DNA of 64,000 nt from an uncultured Oscillospiraceae bacterium (lineage in GTDB: Bacteria > Bacillota > Clostridia > Oscillospirales > Oscillospiraceae), in contig CANPWZ010000002.1 in NCBI GenBank assembly GCA_947585425.1, forward strand, positions 62,001 through 126,000, read 5' to 3'. Below, in pieces: positions 26,564-37,695 of this stretch (position 1 is its first letter; every line of letters begins with the position of its first letter). Made by a program: the position numbers and the translations under genes. The notes under the pieces were generated by a model, which saw only the letters and a program-made list of their open reading frames with translations, did no database searches and was not told the origin of the DNA.

Positions 26564-27421
26564 ATGGGACAGAAAGTCAATCCCCACGGCCTTCGCGTGG
26601 GCGTCATCAAGGACTGGGATTCCCGCTGGTATGCCCGTGACGAGAAGGTCGGCGACCTGATCGTCGAGGATTACAACCTGCGCCGGGAGCTGAAAAAGCG
26701 CCTGTACGCCGCCGGCGTGCCCAAGATCGAGATCGAGCGGGACAACGCCCGCATCCGCATCTACGTGCACTGCGCCCGCCCCGGCATGATCATCGGCAAG
26801 GGCGGCGAGGAGATCGAGAAGCTCCGCGCCGAGCTGGAGAAGCGCCTGGGCAAGACCGTGGTGCTGAACATCGTCGAGGTCCGCAACGCCGACATCGACG
26901 CCCAGCTCGTGGCCGAGAACATCGCCCAGCAGCTGGAGAAGCGCATCGCCTTCCGCCGGGCCATGAAGAACGCCATGGGCCGCGCCATGCGGATGGGCGC
27001 CCTGGGCATCAAGGTGCAGGTCTCCGGCCGTCTGAACGGCGCCGAGATCGCCCGCACCGAGCACTACCATGACGGCACCATCCCCCTGCAGACCCTCCGG
27101 GCCGACATCGAGTACGGCTTCACCGAGGCGGCCACCACCTATGGCCGCCTGGGCGTGAAGGTGTGGATCTACAAGGGCGAGGTCCTCACCCAGACCCTGC
27201 GCACCACCCCCCGCACCATTGACACCAAGAACTACAAAGAGCGCGAGCAGCGTCCCCGCCGGGACCGCCGGGACGGCGACCGCAGGGGCGGGTTCAACCG
27301 CCAGGGCGGCGACCGCCGTCAGGGCGGCGGCCAGGGCGGCTTCAACCGTCAGGGCGGCCAGGGCCAGGGCTTCAACCGCGGCCCCCGGCCCAGCGCGCCT
27401 AAGGAAGGAGGGGCCCAGTAA
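26564..27421 (+). CDS. rpsC: 30S ribosomal protein S3 with [10 protein letters not shown]-rich C-terminal tail
   Basis: [26 protein letters not shown] domain; tail [34 protein letters not shown]. Confidence 0.99.
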   Translation: MGQKVNPHGLRVGVIKDWDSRWYARDEKVGDLIVEDYNLRRELKKRLYAAGVPKIEIERDNARIRIYVHCARPGMIIGKGGEEIEKLRAELEKRLGKTVVLNIVEVRNADIDAQLVAENIAQQLEKRIAFRRAMKNAMGRAMRMGALGIKVQVSGRLNGAEIARTEHYHDGTIPLQTLRADIEYGFTEAATTYGRLGVKVWIYKGEVLTQTLRTTPRTIDTKNYKEREQRPRRDRRDGDRRGGFNRQGGDRRQGGGQGGFNRQGGQGQGFNRGPRPSAPKEGGAQ

Positions 27422-27846
27422 TGCTTCTGCCCAAGAGAGTCAAGTACCGCCGGCAGCACCGCGGCCGTATGACCGGCACCGCCACCCGCGGTAATAAGGT
27501 CTCCTACGGCGAGTGGGGCCTGCAGGCCCTGGAGCCCGCCTGGATCACCGGCAATCAGATCGAGGCCGCCCGTGTGGCCATGACCCGTTACACCAAGCGC
27601 GGCGGCAAGGTCTGGATCAAGATCTTCCCCGACAAGCCCGTGACCAAGAAGGCCCTGGGTACCCGTATGGGCTCCGGTAAAGGCGCCCCCGAGTACTGGA
27701 TCGCCGTGGTCAAGCCCGAGCGCGTCATGTTCGAGATCGCCGGCGTCCCCGAGGAGACCGCCCGCGAGGCCCTGCGTCTGGCCAGCCACAAGCTGCCCAT
27801 CAAGTGCAGGATCGTGAAGAAAGAGATCGAGAATGGTGGTGAATGA
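27421..27846 (+). CDS. rplP: 50S ribosomal protein L16
   Basis: [57 protein letters not shown]. Confidence 0.99.
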   Translation: MLLPKRVKYRRQHRGRMTGTATRGNKVSYGEWGLQALEPAWITGNQIEAARVAMTRYTKRGGKVWIKIFPDKPVTKKALGTRMGSGKGAPEYWIAVVKPERVMFEIAGVPEETAREALRLASHKLPIKCRIVKKEIENGGE

Positions 27847-28040
27847 AGATGAAAGCGAACGAGATCCGTAAAATGAGCGCCACTGAGCTGGAGAGCAAGC
27901 TGGTGGATCTGAAGAAGGACCTGTTCAACCTCCGTCTTCAGCACGCCACCAACCAGCTGGACAACCCCATCCGCATCGCTGAGGTCCGCAAGGACATCGC
28001 CCGCGTGAAGACCATCCTGCGTGAGCAGCAGGGCCGATAA
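27843..28040 (+). CDS. rpmC: 50S ribosomal protein L29
   Basis: [43 protein letters not shown]. Confidence 0.98.
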   Translation: MKMKANEIRKMSATELESKLVDLKKDLFNLRLQHATNQLDNPIRIAEVRKDIARVKTILREQQGR

Positions 28041-28053
28041 GGAGGAGTAGGAC

Positions 28054-28314
28054 ATGGAAAACAGAACTTCTTCCCGCAAGACCAGAGTCGGCCTGGTGGT
28101 TTCGGACAAGATGGACAAGACCGTGGTGGTCGCCATCGCCGACCGCGTGGCCCATCCTCTGTACAAGAAGATCGTCAAGCGGACCTATAAACTGAAGGCC
28201 CACGACGAGAACAACCAGTGCGGCGTGGGCGACCGCGTCCGCGTGATGGAGACCCGCCCCCTGTCCAAGGACAAGCGCTGGCGCGTGGTCGAGATCATTG
28301 AGAAGGCCAAGTAA
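28054..28314 (+). CDS. rpsQ: 30S ribosomal protein S17
   Basis: [75 protein letters not shown]. Confidence 0.99.
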   Translation: MENRTSSRKTRVGLVVSDKMDKTVVVAIADRVAHPLYKKIVKRTYKLKAHDENNQCGVGDRVRVMETRPLSKDKRWRVVEIIEKAK

Positions 28315-28328
28315 GGAGGTGCCAGAGT

Positions 28329-28697
28329 ATGATTCAGGAAGAAACCTATCTGAAGGTTGCTGACAACACCGGCGCCAAGGAGATCAAGACCATCCGCGTG
28401 CTGGGCGGCTCCAAGCGCCGCTTCGGCAACATCGGCGACGTGGTGGTCGCCTCTGTCCGCAAGGCCCAGCCCGGCGGCCAGGTGAAGAAGGGCGAGGTCG
28501 TCCGCGCCGTGATCGTGCGCTCCAGCCGGGGCGTGCGCAGGGCCGACGGCTCCTACGTTCGGTTCGACGACAACGCCGCCGTCCTCATCCGCGAGGACAA
28601 GAACCCCCGGGGCACCCGCATCTTTGGCCCGGTGGCCCGCGAGCTGCGTGACAAGGATTACATGAAGATCCTGTCTCTGGCTCCCGAAGTGCTGTAA
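28329..28697 (+). CDS. rplN: 50S ribosomal protein L14
   Basis: [46 protein letters not shown]. Confidence 0.99.
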   Translation: MIQEETYLKVADNTGAKEIKTIRVLGGSKRRFGNIGDVVVASVRKAQPGGQVKKGEVVRAVIVRSSRGVRRADGSYVRFDDNAAVLIREDKNPRGTRIFGPVARELRDKDYMKILSLAPEVL

Positions 28698-28714
28698 GGG
28701 AGGAGCGAACGAGT

Positions 28715-29020
28715 ATGAACATCAAGACGAACGATACCGTCGTGGTCCTCTCCGGCAAGGACAAGGGCAAGCAGGGCAAAGTGATGTCCGTCGATCCCAA
28801 GTCCGGCAAGGCCATCGTGGAGAAGGTCAACGTGGCCACCAAGCACCAGAAGCCCCGCCGTCAGGGCGAAGAGGGCGGCATCATCTCCAAGGAGACCCCC
28901 ATCTACGCCAGCAAGCTGATGACCGTCTGCCCCAAGTGCGGCAAGCCCACCCGGGTGGCCCACAAGGTGGAGGACGGCAAGAAGGTCCGCGTGTGCAAGC
29001 ATTGCGGCGCCGAGATCTGA
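28715..29020 (+). CDS. rplX: 50S ribosomal protein L24
   Basis: MNIKTNDTVVVLSGKDKGKQGKVMSVDPKSGKAIVEKVN. Confidence 0.99.
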   Translation: MNIKTNDTVVVLSGKDKGKQGKVMSVDPKSGKAIVEKVNVATKHQKPRRQGEEGGIISKETPIYASKLMTVCPKCGKPTRVAHKVEDGKKVRVCKHCGAEI

Positions 29021-29040
29021 GAGAGGAGGAGTGATTGAAC

Positions 29041-29643
29041 ATGGCTGAGAAGAAAGCGAAGGCCGCCGAGGCCCCCGTGGAGCCCGCCGCCAAGAAGGTC
29101 CCTAACCTGAAGGCGAAGTACCAGTCCGAGGTCGCTCCCGCTCTGATGCAGAAGTTCGGCTACAAGTCCGTGATGGAGATCCCCCGGATCGACAAGATCG
29201 TGGTCAACTGCGGCTGCGGCGAGGCCCGGGACAACGCCAAGGTGCTGGACGCCGTGGTCACCGACCTGGGCGCCATCACCGGCCAGAAGCCCGTCATCAC
29301 CAAGGCCAAGAAGTCCGTGGCCAACTTCAAGCTCCGCGAGGGCATGCCCATTGGCGCCAAGGTGACGCTCCGCCAGGACAAGATGTGGGAGTTCATGGAC
29401 CGCCTGTTCAACGTGGCCCTGCCCCGCGTCCGCGACTTCCGCGGCATCAATCCCAACGCCTTCGACGGCCGCGGCAACTACGCCCTGGGCCTGAAGGAGC
29501 AGCTGATCTTCCCCGAGATCGAGTACGACAAGATCGACAAGATCCGCGGCCTGGACGTGGTCATCACCACCACCGCCAAGACCGACGAGGAGGCCAAGGA
29601 GCTGCTGACGCTCCTGGGCGCTCCCTTCACCACCAACGGCTGA
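29041..29643 (+). CDS. rplE: 50S ribosomal protein L5 with Ala/Lys/Pro-rich N-terminal extension
   Basis: [20 protein letters not shown] then [40 protein letters not shown]. Confidence 0.98.
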   Translation: MAEKKAKAAEAPVEPAAKKVPNLKAKYQSEVAPALMQKFGYKSVMEIPRIDKIVVNCGCGEARDNAKVLDAVVTDLGAITGQKPVITKAKKSVANFKLREGMPIGAKVTLRQDKMWEFMDRLFNVALPRVRDFRGINPNAFDGRGNYALGLKEQLIFPEIEYDKIDKIRGLDVVITTTAKTDEEAKELLTLLGAPFTTNG

Positions 29644-29659
29644 GAAGGAGGAAACAGCT

Positions 29660-29845
29660 ATGGCTAAGAAATCTATGATTCTCAAGCAGCAGGCTGAGCC
29701 CAAGTTCTCCAGCCGCCGCTACAACCGCTGCAAGATCTGCGGCCGCCCCCACGCCTACCTGCGGAACTACGGCATCTGCCGTATCTGCTTCCGCGAGCTG
29801 GCTTACAAAGGGCAAATCCCGGGCGTCAAGAAGGCGTCCTGGTAA
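29660..29845 (+). CDS. rpsZ: 30S ribosomal protein S14 type Z (zinc binding)
   Basis: [38 protein letters not shown]. Confidence 0.98.
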   Translation: MAKKSMILKQQAEPKFSSRRYNRCKICGRPHAYLRNYGICRICFRELAYKGQIPGVKKASW

Positions 29846-30085
29846 ATTTCATGGTAACTCGTCCAAGGCGGGAGCTTGCTCCCGCCTATGGGCCTGTTAT
29901 ACGGGCCCGTCGAAACGACGCGGAAACGGGCCTGTTTCCGGAGGGCTGACCCATCCCCGGAGCAAAACGAGACCCCCAGCGCGGGAAAAGACGGATAACA
30001 GGTCGGGGGACCTTTACCTGGCTCCCGATACCTTTCCGCCTGTACGGATGGAATTTCCGTAATCTGAATAGGAGGTAAAAATCTC
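29846..30085 (+). promoter_or_regulatory. Long structured rpsZ-rpsH spacer
   Basis: 240 nt containing GGCGGGAGC-TT-GCTCCCGCC (29867-29886) and further GC-rich inverted repeats, between genes that are otherwise tightly spaced. Confidence 0.4.
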
Positions 30086-30487
30086 ATGCAAATCACCGAT
30101 CCCATTGCGGATATGCTGACCCGCATCCGCAACGCGAACAACGCCAAGCATGACACCGTGGATGTTCCCGCTTCCAACATGAAGAAGGCCATCGCCCAGA
30201 TCCTGTTGGATGAAGGCTATATCAAGAACTTCCAGAACATCAGCGACGGCAAGCAGGGCGTGATCCGCATCACCCTGAAGTATCAGCAGCCCGGCAAGGA
30301 GAAGGTCATCTCCGGCCTGCGGCGGGTGTCCAAGCCCGGCCTGCGGGTGTACGCCGGCGCCGAGGAGCTGCCCCGCGTGCTCCGCGGCCTCGGCATCGCC
30401 ATCGTGTCCACGTCCAAGGGCGTCATGACCGACAAGAAGGCCCGCGAGGCCCACGTCGGCGGCGAAGTCCTGGCGTTCGTGTGGTAA
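30086..30487 (+). CDS. rpsH: 30S ribosomal protein S8
   Basis: [46 protein letters not shown]. Confidence 0.99.
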   Translation: MQITDPIADMLTRIRNANNAKHDTVDVPASNMKKAIAQILLDEGYIKNFQNISDGKQGVIRITLKYQQPGKEKVISGLRRVSKPGLRVYAGAEELPRVLRGLGIAIVSTSKGVMTDKKAREAHVGGEVLAFVW

Positions 30488-30500
30488 GGAGGGTATAGGA

Positions 30501-31046
30501 ATGTCGAGAATTGGCAGAGCTCCTATTGCCGTCCCCGCCGGCGTGGACGTCAAAGTGGAGGACAACAACGTTGTCACCGTGAAGGGCCCCAAGGGCACCC
30601 TCACCCAGCAGCTCCACCCCAGCATGACCATCAATCAGGACGGCAATGTGATCCACGTCGCCCGTCCCAACGACCTGAAGGAGAGCCGCTCTCTCCACGG
30701 CCTGACCCGCAGCCTGCTCCACAACATGGTGGTGGGCGTCACCGAGGGCTTCAAGAAGACCCTGGACGTGAACGGCGTCGGCTACCGTGTGGCCATGGAG
30801 GGCGGCAAGCTGGTGATGAACCTGGGCTACTCCCATCAGGTCACCATGGAGGCTCCCGCTGGCATCACCATCGAGACCCCCAACCCCAACCAGATCGTGA
30901 TCTCCGGCGCTGACAAGCAGCTGGTGGGCCAGTTCGCCGCCAACGTCCGCGAGAAGCGTCCTCCCGAGCCGTACAAGGGCAAGGGCATCAAGTATTCCGA
31001 CGAGGTCATCCGCCGCAAGGTGGGCAAGACCGGCGTCAAGAAGTGA
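30501..31046 (+). CDS. rplF: 50S ribosomal protein L6
   Basis: [34 protein letters not shown]...[24 protein letters not shown]. Confidence 0.99.
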   Translation: MSRIGRAPIAVPAGVDVKVEDNNVVTVKGPKGTLTQQLHPSMTINQDGNVIHVARPNDLKESRSLHGLTRSLLHNMVVGVTEGFKKTLDVNGVGYRVAMEGGKLVMNLGYSHQVTMEAPAGITIETPNPNQIVISGADKQLVGQFAANVREKRPPEPYKGKGIKYSDEVIRRKVGKTGVKK

Positions 31047-31064
31047 TAAGGAGGTGTGCCGATT

Positions 31065-31424
31065 ATGATCAACCGTCCCAATACCAAGGCTCAGCGCCTG
31101 CACCGTCATAAGCGGGTCCGCGGGAAAGTGTCCGGCACCCCCGAGCGTCCCCGTCTCAACGTGTTCCGCAGCGAGACCAACATCTATGCCCAGGTCATCG
31201 ACGACACCACGGGCAAGACCCTGGCCTCCGCTTCCTCTCTGGAGAAGGATTTCTCCTGCGACGGCACCAAGACCGACGCCGCCAAGAAGGTCGGCGAGCT
31301 GGTGGCCGAGCGGGCCAAGGCCAAGGGCATCGAGGCTGTCGTGTTCGACCGCGGCGGCTATCTGTACCACGGCCGCGTGAAGGCCCTGGCCGAGGGCGCC
31401 CGTGAGGGCGGCCTGCAGTTCTGA
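31065..31424 (+). CDS. rplR: 50S ribosomal protein L18
   Basis: [45 protein letters not shown]. Confidence 0.99.
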   Translation: MINRPNTKAQRLHRHKRVRGKVSGTPERPRLNVFRSETNIYAQVIDDTTGKTLASASSLEKDFSCDGTKTDAAKKVGELVAERAKAKGIEAVVFDRGGYLYHGRVKALAEGAREGGLQF

Positions 31425-31444
31425 GAGAGGAGGAAAAACAAGCT

Positions 31445-31942
31445 ATGCCTAGATTTGAAAGAGAACCCAAGGAATATGTGGAGAAGGTCGTGTACCTGAA
31501 CCGCGTTTCCAAGACCGTCAAGGGCGGCCGCGTGGCCAAGTTCTCCGCTCTGGTCGTCGTGGGCGACGAGAAGGGCAAGGTGGGCTACGGCCTGGGCAAG
31601 GCCGCCGAGGTGGCCGAGGCCATCCGCAAGGGCATCGAGGACGCCAAGAAGAACATGGTGACCGTCACCCTGTCCGGCACCACCATCCCCCATGAGATCA
31701 TCGGCGAGTTCGGGGCCGGCCGCGTCCTCCTCAAGCCCGCCAGCAAGGGCACCGGCATCATCGCCGGCGGCCCCGTCCGCGCCGTCATGGAGGCCGCGGG
31801 CGTGTCCGACATCCGCGCCAAGTGCCTGCGCACCAACAACCCCCAGAACGTGGTGGCCGCCACCATGGAGGGCCTCAAGGCCCTGCGGAGCCCCGCCGAG
31901 GTGGCCCGCATCCGGGGCAAGAGCGTGGAAGAGATCATTTAA
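31445..31942 (+). CDS. rpsE: 30S ribosomal protein S5
   Basis: [44 protein letters not shown]. Confidence 0.99.
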   Translation: MPRFEREPKEYVEKVVYLNRVSKTVKGGRVAKFSALVVVGDEKGKVGYGLGKAAEVAEAIRKGIEDAKKNMVTVTLSGTTIPHEIIGEFGAGRVLLKPASKGTGIIAGGPVRAVMEAAGVSDIRAKCLRTNNPQNVVAATMEGLKALRSPAEVARIRGKSVEEII

Positions 31943-31956
31943 GGAGGCGCGCGACA

Positions 31957-32142
31957 ATGGCTAAAACGATCAACATCAAGCTCGTCAAGAGCCTGAACGG
32001 GCGCCTGGCCAAGCACAAGGCCACCGCGGCGGCCCTGGGTCTGCACAAGATCGGCGACACCACCGTGCAGCCCGACAACGAGGCCACCCGCGGCAAGATC
32101 GCCCACATCGGTTACCTGCTCCAGGTCACCGAGAACGCCTAA
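31957..32142 (+). CDS. rpmD: 50S ribosomal protein L30
   Basis: [57 protein letters not shown]. Confidence 0.98.
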   Translation: MAKTINIKLVKSLNGRLAKHKATAAALGLHKIGDTTVQPDNEATRGKIAHIGYLLQVTENA

Positions 32143-32155
32143 GGAGGTGCCACAC

Positions 32156-32596
32156 ATGAATCTGCATGATCTGTCTCCCGCCGCCGGCTCCACTCACGTG
32201 GCCAAGCGCAAGGGCCGCGGCATCGGCACCGGCAACGGCAAGACCGCCGGCCGCGGACACAAGGGCCAGTGGGCCCGCTCCGGCGGCGGCGTCCGCATCG
32301 GGTTTGAGGGCGGCCAGATGCCTCTGGCCCGCCGGCTGCCCAAGCGGGGCTTCAACAACATCTTCGCCAAGCGGCTGGAGACCATCAACGTCTCCGCGCT
32401 GAACAAGTTTGAGGACGGCGCCACTGTCGACGCCGCCGCGCTGCTGGACAAGGGCATCCTGTCCAAGTGCGAGTACGGCGTGAAGGTGCTGGGCAACGGC
32501 GAGGTCACCAAAAAGCTCACCGTCCGCGCGTCCGCCTTCTCCGCCTCCGCCAAAGAGAAGATCGAAAAGGCGGGCGGTTCGGCGGAGGTGATCTGA
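32156..32596 (+). CDS. rplO: 50S ribosomal protein L15
   Basis: [66 protein letters not shown]. Confidence 0.99.
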   Translation: MNLHDLSPAAGSTHVAKRKGRGIGTGNGKTAGRGHKGQWARSGGGVRIGFEGGQMPLARRLPKRGFNNIFAKRLETINVSALNKFEDGATVDAAALLDKGILSKCEYGVKVLGNGEVTKKLTVRASAFSASAKEKIEKAGGSAEVI

Positions 32597-32597
32597 G

Positions 32598-33932
32598 ATG
32601 TTTCAGACGATCCGTAACGCCTGGCGCGTCCCGGAGCTGCGGGGCAAGCTGATCTTCACCATCTTCGCGCTGCTGATCTTCCGGCTGGGCGCCTGCATCC
32701 CGGTGCCCTTCATCGACACCGAGACCCTGGGCCAGTATATGAGCCAGCAGTCGGCCAGCATCTTCGGCCTGCTGAACGTCATGAGCGGCGACGCCTTTAT
32801 GTACGCCACCGTGTTCGCCCTGGGCATCCAGCCCTATATCAACAGCTCCATCATCGTGCAGCTGCTGACCATCGCCATTCCCGCCCTGGAGCGCATGGCC
32901 AAGGACGAGGGCGAGGAGGGCAAGAAGAAGATCGCCGCCATCACCCGGTACGCCACCGTGGCCATCGCCCTGATCCAGGCCTTCGGCTACTACACCATGA
33001 TCAACTACTACGGTGTGGTCACCGTGAAGGGCGTCTGGCCCGCCATCGTCATCATCGCCGCCTTTGTGGCCGGCTCCGCCTTCGTCATGTGGCTGGGCGA
33101 GCAGATCACCGAGTTCGGCATCGGCAACGGCATCTCCATCGTCCTGTTCGCGGGCATCGTGTCCCGCGGACCCGCCATGGTCAACAACATCATCAACGGG
33201 GTGCAGAACTGGGCCGCCGGCGGCGACCCGCAGACCTACAGCGTCCTGGCGCCCTGGTTCATCCCGCTGATCGTCGTCGGCCTGCTGCTGCTCACCGCCC
33301 TCGTGGTGTTCATCGACAACGCCGAGCGGCGCATCCCCGTGCAGTACGCCAAGCGGGTGGTGGGCCGGAAGATGTACGGTGGCCAGTCCAGCCATATCCC
33401 CATCAAGGTGAACATGGCCGGCGTGCTGCCCATCATCTTCGCCCAGGCCATCGCCTCCATCCCGGCCACCATCGGCTCCTTCGTGCCGTCGGCCCAGACG
33501 GAGGGCACCGGCTGGTACAATTTCCTGCACTTCTTTAAGACCACCGGCCTGCCTTACTGCATCGTCTACTTCCTGCTGATCATCGCGTTCAGCTACTTCT
33601 ACAACACCATCCAGTTCAACCCCGTTGAGGTGGCCAACAACCTGAAGAAGAACGGCGGCTTCGTGCCCGGCTTCCGGCCCGGCAAGCCCACCAGCGACTT
33701 CCTCTCCCGGGTCATCTCCCGCATCACCCTGTTCGGCGCCCTGTTCCTGGCCGTCGTCGCCCTGCTGCCCGCCATCACGGGCAACATCATGGAGGCCGCC
33801 AAGAGCTCCGCCGGCAGCAGCCTGGCCATCGGCGGCACCTCCATCATCATCGTGGTGGGCGTCGCGCTGGAGACCGTGAAGGCCCTGGAGGCCCAGCTGA
33901 TGATGCGGCACTACAAGGGCTTCCTTGAGTGA
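32598..33932 (+). CDS. secY: Preprotein translocase subunit SecY
   Basis: [40 protein letters not shown]; 10-TM architecture. Confidence 0.99.
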   Translation: MFQTIRNAWRVPELRGKLIFTIFALLIFRLGACIPVPFIDTETLGQYMSQQSASIFGLLNVMSGDAFMYATVFALGIQPYINSSIIVQLLTIAIPALERMAKDEGEEGKKKIAAITRYATVAIALIQAFGYYTMINYYGVVTVKGVWPAIVIIAAFVAGSAFVMWLGEQITEFGIGNGISIVLFAGIVSRGPAMVNNIINGVQNWAAGGDPQTYSVLAPWFIPLIVVGLLLLTALVVFIDNAERRIPVQYAKRVVGRKMYGGQSSHIPIKVNMAGVLPIIFAQAIASIPATIGSFVPSAQTEGTGWYNFLHFFKTTGLPYCIVYFLLIIAFSYFYNTIQFNPVEVANNLKKNGGFVPGFRPGKPTSDFLSRVISRITLFGALFLAVVALLPAITGNIMEAAKSSAGSSLAIGGTSIIIVVGVALETVKALEAQLMMRHYKGFLE

Positions 33933-33948
33933 GCATGAGGTGAGCTAT

Positions 33949-34581
33949 ATGAAGCTGATCCTGCTCGGCGCCCCCGGCGCCGGTAAGGGGACCCAGGCGG
34001 CCATCCTCAGCGAGAAGCTGTCTATCCCCACCATCTCCACAGGCAATATCCTCCGGGCCGCCGTGAAGAACGGCACGCCCGTGGGCCTCAAGGCCAAGGG
34101 CTATATGGACGCCGGCAAGCTGGTGCCCGACGAGGTCATCATCGGCATCATCGCCGAGCGGCTGGCCGAGCCCGACTGCGCCGGGGGCTTCATCCTGGAC
34201 GGGGTGCCCCGCACCATCGCCCAGGCCGAGGCCCTGGAACAGGCGGGCATCCGGTTCGACCATGTGGTGGACATCGAGGTCGATGACGCGGTCATCGAGC
34301 AGCGGATGTCCGGCCGGCGCTCCTGCGCCAACTGCGGCGCCACCTATCACGTGGTGGCCGCGCCCCCCAAAGCGGAGGGCGTGTGCGACGTGTGCGGCGG
34401 CGAGCTGGTCCAGCGGGCCGACGACAAGCCCGAGACGGTGCGGAGCCGTCTGGCGGTCTACCACAGGGAGACCGAGCCGCTGAAGGACTTTTACGGGCGG
34501 CGCGGCCTTTTGAGGACTGTGGAAAATCAGCGGACCATCGAGGACACCACCAAGGCGATCCTCACGGTGCTGGGTCTCTGA
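33949..34581 (+). CDS. adk: Adenylate kinase with zinc lid
   Basis: [36 protein letters not shown]; lid CANCGATYH...[11 protein letters not shown]. Confidence 0.99.
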   Translation: MKLILLGAPGAGKGTQAAILSEKLSIPTISTGNILRAAVKNGTPVGLKAKGYMDAGKLVPDEVIIGIIAERLAEPDCAGGFILDGVPRTIAQAEALEQAGIRFDHVVDIEVDDAVIEQRMSGRRSCANCGATYHVVAAPPKAEGVCDVCGGELVQRADDKPETVRSRLAVYHRETEPLKDFYGRRGLLRTVENQRTIEDTTKAILTVLGL

Positions 34582-34584
34582 TCT

Positions 34585-35358
34585 ATGGAGCTCATCACCC
34601 TGAAGTCTCCCCGGGAGCAGGAGCTCATGCGGAGGGCGGGGCGGATCACCGCCCAGGCCCGGAAGCTGGCCGGGGAAATGATCAAGCCCGGCGTCACCAC
34701 CCTTGAGATCGACGCCGCGGTGAGAAGATTCATCGAAAGCCAGGGGGCGACCCCCTCGTTTCTGAACTACAGCGGATACCCGGGATCGGCCTGCATCTCT
34801 GTGAATGAAGTGGTCATCCACGGCATCCCGTCCAGGCGGATCGTCCTGAAGGAGGGCGACATCGTCAGCGTGGACGTGGGGGCCTTTATCGGGGGCTTCC
34901 ACGGCGACTGCGCCGCCACCTACCCCTGCGGGGAGATCTCCGATGAGGCCAAAAAGCTCATCGAGGTCACCCGGCAGAGCTTCTGGGAGGGCATCCAAAA
35001 CGCCCGGGCGGGGAACCGCGTGTCGGACATCTCCCACGCCGTACAGAAGTATGTGGAGGGCTTTGGCTTCTCCGTGGTCCGGGACTTTGTGGGCCACGGG
35101 GTGGGCAGTAAGCTCCACGAGGCGCCCGAGGTGCCCAACTACGGCCCCGCCGGCCACGGCGCCCGGCTCCAGCCGGGGATGACCATCGCGGTGGAGCCCA
35201 TGGTGTGCGCCGGCGACTGGCGCGTGCGGGTGCTGAAGGACGGCTGGACCACGGTGACGGAGGACGGCAGCCTTGCCGCCCACTATGAGAACTCCATCCT
35301 CATCACCGACGACGGGCCGGAGATCCTCACGGTCACCGAGGACGGCGCCTATGAGTGA
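34585..35358 (+). CDS. map: Type I methionyl aminopeptidase
   Basis: GDIVSVDVGAFIGGFHGDCAATY...GHGVGSKLHEAPEVPNYG...EPMVCAG. Confidence 0.98.
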   Translation: MELITLKSPREQELMRRAGRITAQARKLAGEMIKPGVTTLEIDAAVRRFIESQGATPSFLNYSGYPGSACISVNEVVIHGIPSRRIVLKEGDIVSVDVGAFIGGFHGDCAATYPCGEISDEAKKLIEVTRQSFWEGIQNARAGNRVSDISHAVQKYVEGFGFSVVRDFVGHGVGSKLHEAPEVPNYGPAGHGARLQPGMTIAVEPMVCAGDWRVRVLKDGWTTVTEDGSLAAHYENSILITDDGPEILTVTEDGAYE

Positions 35359-35647
35359 GCATCCCATCGGACAGATCGTCCGGGCCACGGCGGGGCGGGA
35401 CAAGGACGGGCTCTTCTGCGTCATCGGCGTGGACGAGCGCACGTCCCACCTACTGCTCGCCGACGGCCGCCGGCGGAAGGCGGCGCATCCCAAGCGGAAA
35501 AAGCCTGGGCATGTGCGTCCGCTCACCGGGCCGGAGGATCCGTATCCACACCCGGCCATTCAGAAGCTGAACCTGGGAGAACCGGTCACAGACCGGGAAT
35601 TGAGACGGGCGCTGGCCGCCTTCAAGGAGGAAAACACCCTTGGCTAA
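35351..35647 (+). CDS. KOW-domain RNA-binding protein (L14e-like), between map and infA
   Basis: [50 protein letters not shown]; overlaps the map stop. Confidence 0.85.
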   Translation: MSEHPIGQIVRATAGRDKDGLFCVIGVDERTSHLLLADGRRRKAAHPKRKKPGHVRPLTGPEDPYPHPAIQKLNLGEPVTDRELRRALAAFKEENTLG

Positions 35648-35858
35648 AGACGATATGATCGAACTGGAGGGCGTGGTCACCGAGGCCCTGCCCAACACCA
35701 CCTTCAATGTGGACATCGGGAACGGACACATCATCCTGGCCCACATTTCAGGGAAACTGCGGATGAACTTCATCCGCATCCTCCCCGGCGATAAAGTCAC
35801 GGTGCAGATGTCGCCCTACGACCTGACCCGCGGCCGCATCACCTGGCGGAGCAAGTAA
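35640..35858 (+). CDS. infA: Translation initiation factor IF-1 (TTG start)
   Basis: [72 protein letters not shown]. Confidence 0.99.
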   Translation: MAKDDMIELEGVVTEALPNTTFNVDIGNGHIILAHISGKLRMNFIRILPGDKVTVQMSPYDLTRGRITWRSK

Positions 35859-35912
35859 GTATCAACGACCTTCGGAATCGCGGGCATCCCTTTTGGGGCC
35901 TTGCCTCCAAAA

Positions 35913-36024
35913 GGGGCCCCCGCAAAACGGCCTTTGTTTTGTGGGGAGAGGAGGAGCAGCGAAATGAGTGAGCTTTCACCGCAGGTGGAAGCGAGCGATA
36001 TGCAGCTTGCGACGACGAGGGGGC
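35913..36024 (+). repeat. Intergenic structured repeat, copy A
   Basis: ggggcccccgcaaaacgg...gttttgtgggg...gcagcgaaatgagtgagctttcaccgcaggtggaagcgagcgatatgcagcttgcgacgacgagggggcc; homologous to 38645-38748. Confidence 0.8.
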
Positions 36025-36057
36025 CATTTAAGGCGCTATTACAGGAGGTTAAACAAA

Positions 36058-36171
36058 ATGAAAGTCAGACCGTCTGTTAAGCCCATGTGCGAGAAGTGCA
36101 AGATCATCAAGCGCAAGGGCAGAGTTATGGTCATTTGCGAAAACCCCAAGCACAAGCAGAGACAAGGTTAA
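36058..36171 (+). CDS. rpmJ: 50S ribosomal protein L36
   Basis: [37 protein letters not shown]. Confidence 0.99.
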   Translation: MKVRPSVKPMCEKCKIIKRKGRVMVICENPKHKQRQG

Positions 36172-36186
36172 GGAGGGGCAAAGAGT

Positions 36187-36555
36187 ATGGCAAGAATTGC
36201 CGGCATTGATCTGCCGAGGGAAAAGCGAGTCGAGATCGGACTCACCTATATCTATGGGATTGGCCGCACCAGCGCCAACAAGATCCTGAAGGAAGCTGGC
36301 GTCAATCCCGATACCCGGGTCAAGGACCTTACCGACGCCGAGGAGGCCAGGCTCCGCGAGATCATCAGCCACGAGTACACCGTGGAGGGCGACCTGCGCC
36401 GGAACGTGGCCATGGACGTGAAGCGTCTCACTGAGATCGGCTGCTACCGGGGCATCCGCCATCGCAAGGGCCTCCCCGTCCGCGGGCAGCGCTCCAAGAC
36501 CAACGCCCGCACCCGCAAGGGTCCCAAGCGCACCGTCGCCAACAAGAAGAAGTAA
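36187..36555 (+). CDS. rpsM: 30S ribosomal protein S13
   Basis: [34 protein letters not shown]. Confidence 0.99.
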   Translation: MARIAGIDLPREKRVEIGLTYIYGIGRTSANKILKEAGVNPDTRVKDLTDAEEARLREIISHEYTVEGDLRRNVAMDVKRLTEIGCYRGIRHRKGLPVRGQRSKTNARTRKGPKRTVANKKK

Positions 36556-36570
36556 GGAGGGATATGCAAC

Positions 36571-36963
36571 ATGCCTGCTAAGAAAGTCGTCAAGCGCCGC
36601 CGCGAGCGCAAAAACGTGGAGAAGGGTCAGGTGCACATCCGCTCTTCCTTCAACAACACCATGGTCACTGTGACCGATCTGCAGGGCAACGCCCTGTCCT
36701 GGGCTTCCTCCGGTGAGATGGGCTTCCGGGGCTCCCGGAAATCCACCCCCTTCGCCGCCCAGACCGCCGCCGAGACCGCCGCCAACGCCGCCATCGACCA
36801 GTGCGGCCTGAAGAGCGTCGAGGTGTACGTGAAGGGTCCCGGTCAGGGCCGCGAGGCCGCTATCCGCGCGCTGCAGGCCGTGGGCCTGGAGGTCACCCTC
36901 ATCAAGGACGTGACCCCCGTCCCCCACAACGGCTGCCGCCCGCCCAAGCGCCGCCGCGTGTGA
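36571..36963 (+). CDS. rpsK: 30S ribosomal protein S11
   Basis: [46 protein letters not shown]. Confidence 0.99.
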   Translation: MPAKKVVKRRRERKNVEKGQVHIRSSFNNTMVTVTDLQGNALSWASSGEMGFRGSRKSTPFAAQTAAETAANAAIDQCGLKSVEVYVKGPGQGREAAIRALQAVGLEVTLIKDVTPVPHNGCRPPKRRRV

Positions 36964-36987
36964 TCAGGAAGGAGGAAAACAACAGCT

Positions 36988-37599
36988 ATGGCTAAAAATT
37001 CTCAGCCCATTATGAAGCGCTGCCGCGCTCTGGGCATTTCTCCCGCCGTTCTGGGCTACACCGGCAACAGCAAGCGGGAGTCCAACCGCAATCCCGGCCC
37101 CCAGCGCCGCGCCAAGAAGAGCGAGTACGCCCTGCAGCTGGCCGAGAAGCAGAAGGTCAAGTTCGTCTACGGCGTGCTGGAAAAACAGTTCCGCGCCTAC
37201 TACGAGAAGGCCGCCCGCATGAAGGGCAACACCGGCGAGGAGCTGATGTCCCTGCTGGAGCGCCGCCTGGACAACGTGGTGTACCGTCTGGGCCTGGCCG
37301 GCACCCGCCGGGAGGCCCGCCAGCTGGTCAACCATGGCCACTTCACCGTCAACGGCAAGCGGGTCAACATCCCCTCCTACCTGGTGAAGGCCGGCGACGT
37401 GGTGGCCGTGGGCGACAAGAGCCGCTCCAACGCCCGCTTCAAGAAGCTGGTGGAGGACGACGCCTTCGCCCCCACGCCCAAGTGGCTGGAAAAGGCCAAG
37501 AACGCCCCCCTGGAGGGCAAGGTCATCGCGCTGCCCGCCCGGGACGACATCGACTTCGACGTGGCCGTCAACCTTATCGTGGAGTTGTATTCCAAGTAA
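36988..37599 (+). CDS. rpsD: 30S ribosomal protein S4
   Basis: [79 protein letters not shown]. Confidence 0.99.
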   Translation: MAKNSQPIMKRCRALGISPAVLGYTGNSKRESNRNPGPQRRAKKSEYALQLAEKQKVKFVYGVLEKQFRAYYEKAARMKGNTGEELMSLLERRLDNVVYRLGLAGTRREARQLVNHGHFTVNGKRVNIPSYLVKAGDVVAVGDKSRSNARFKKLVEDDAFAPTPKWLEKAKNAPLEGKVIALPARDDIDFDVAVNLIVELYSK

Positions 37600-37695
37600 C
37601 GCGTGTTCCGGGCGCGTATCGCGCCCATGCGTCAGAATACGACAATGCCGCGCCCTTTGCGGCAGCCGCCATCAAAAGGAGGGTAAACACACGAT

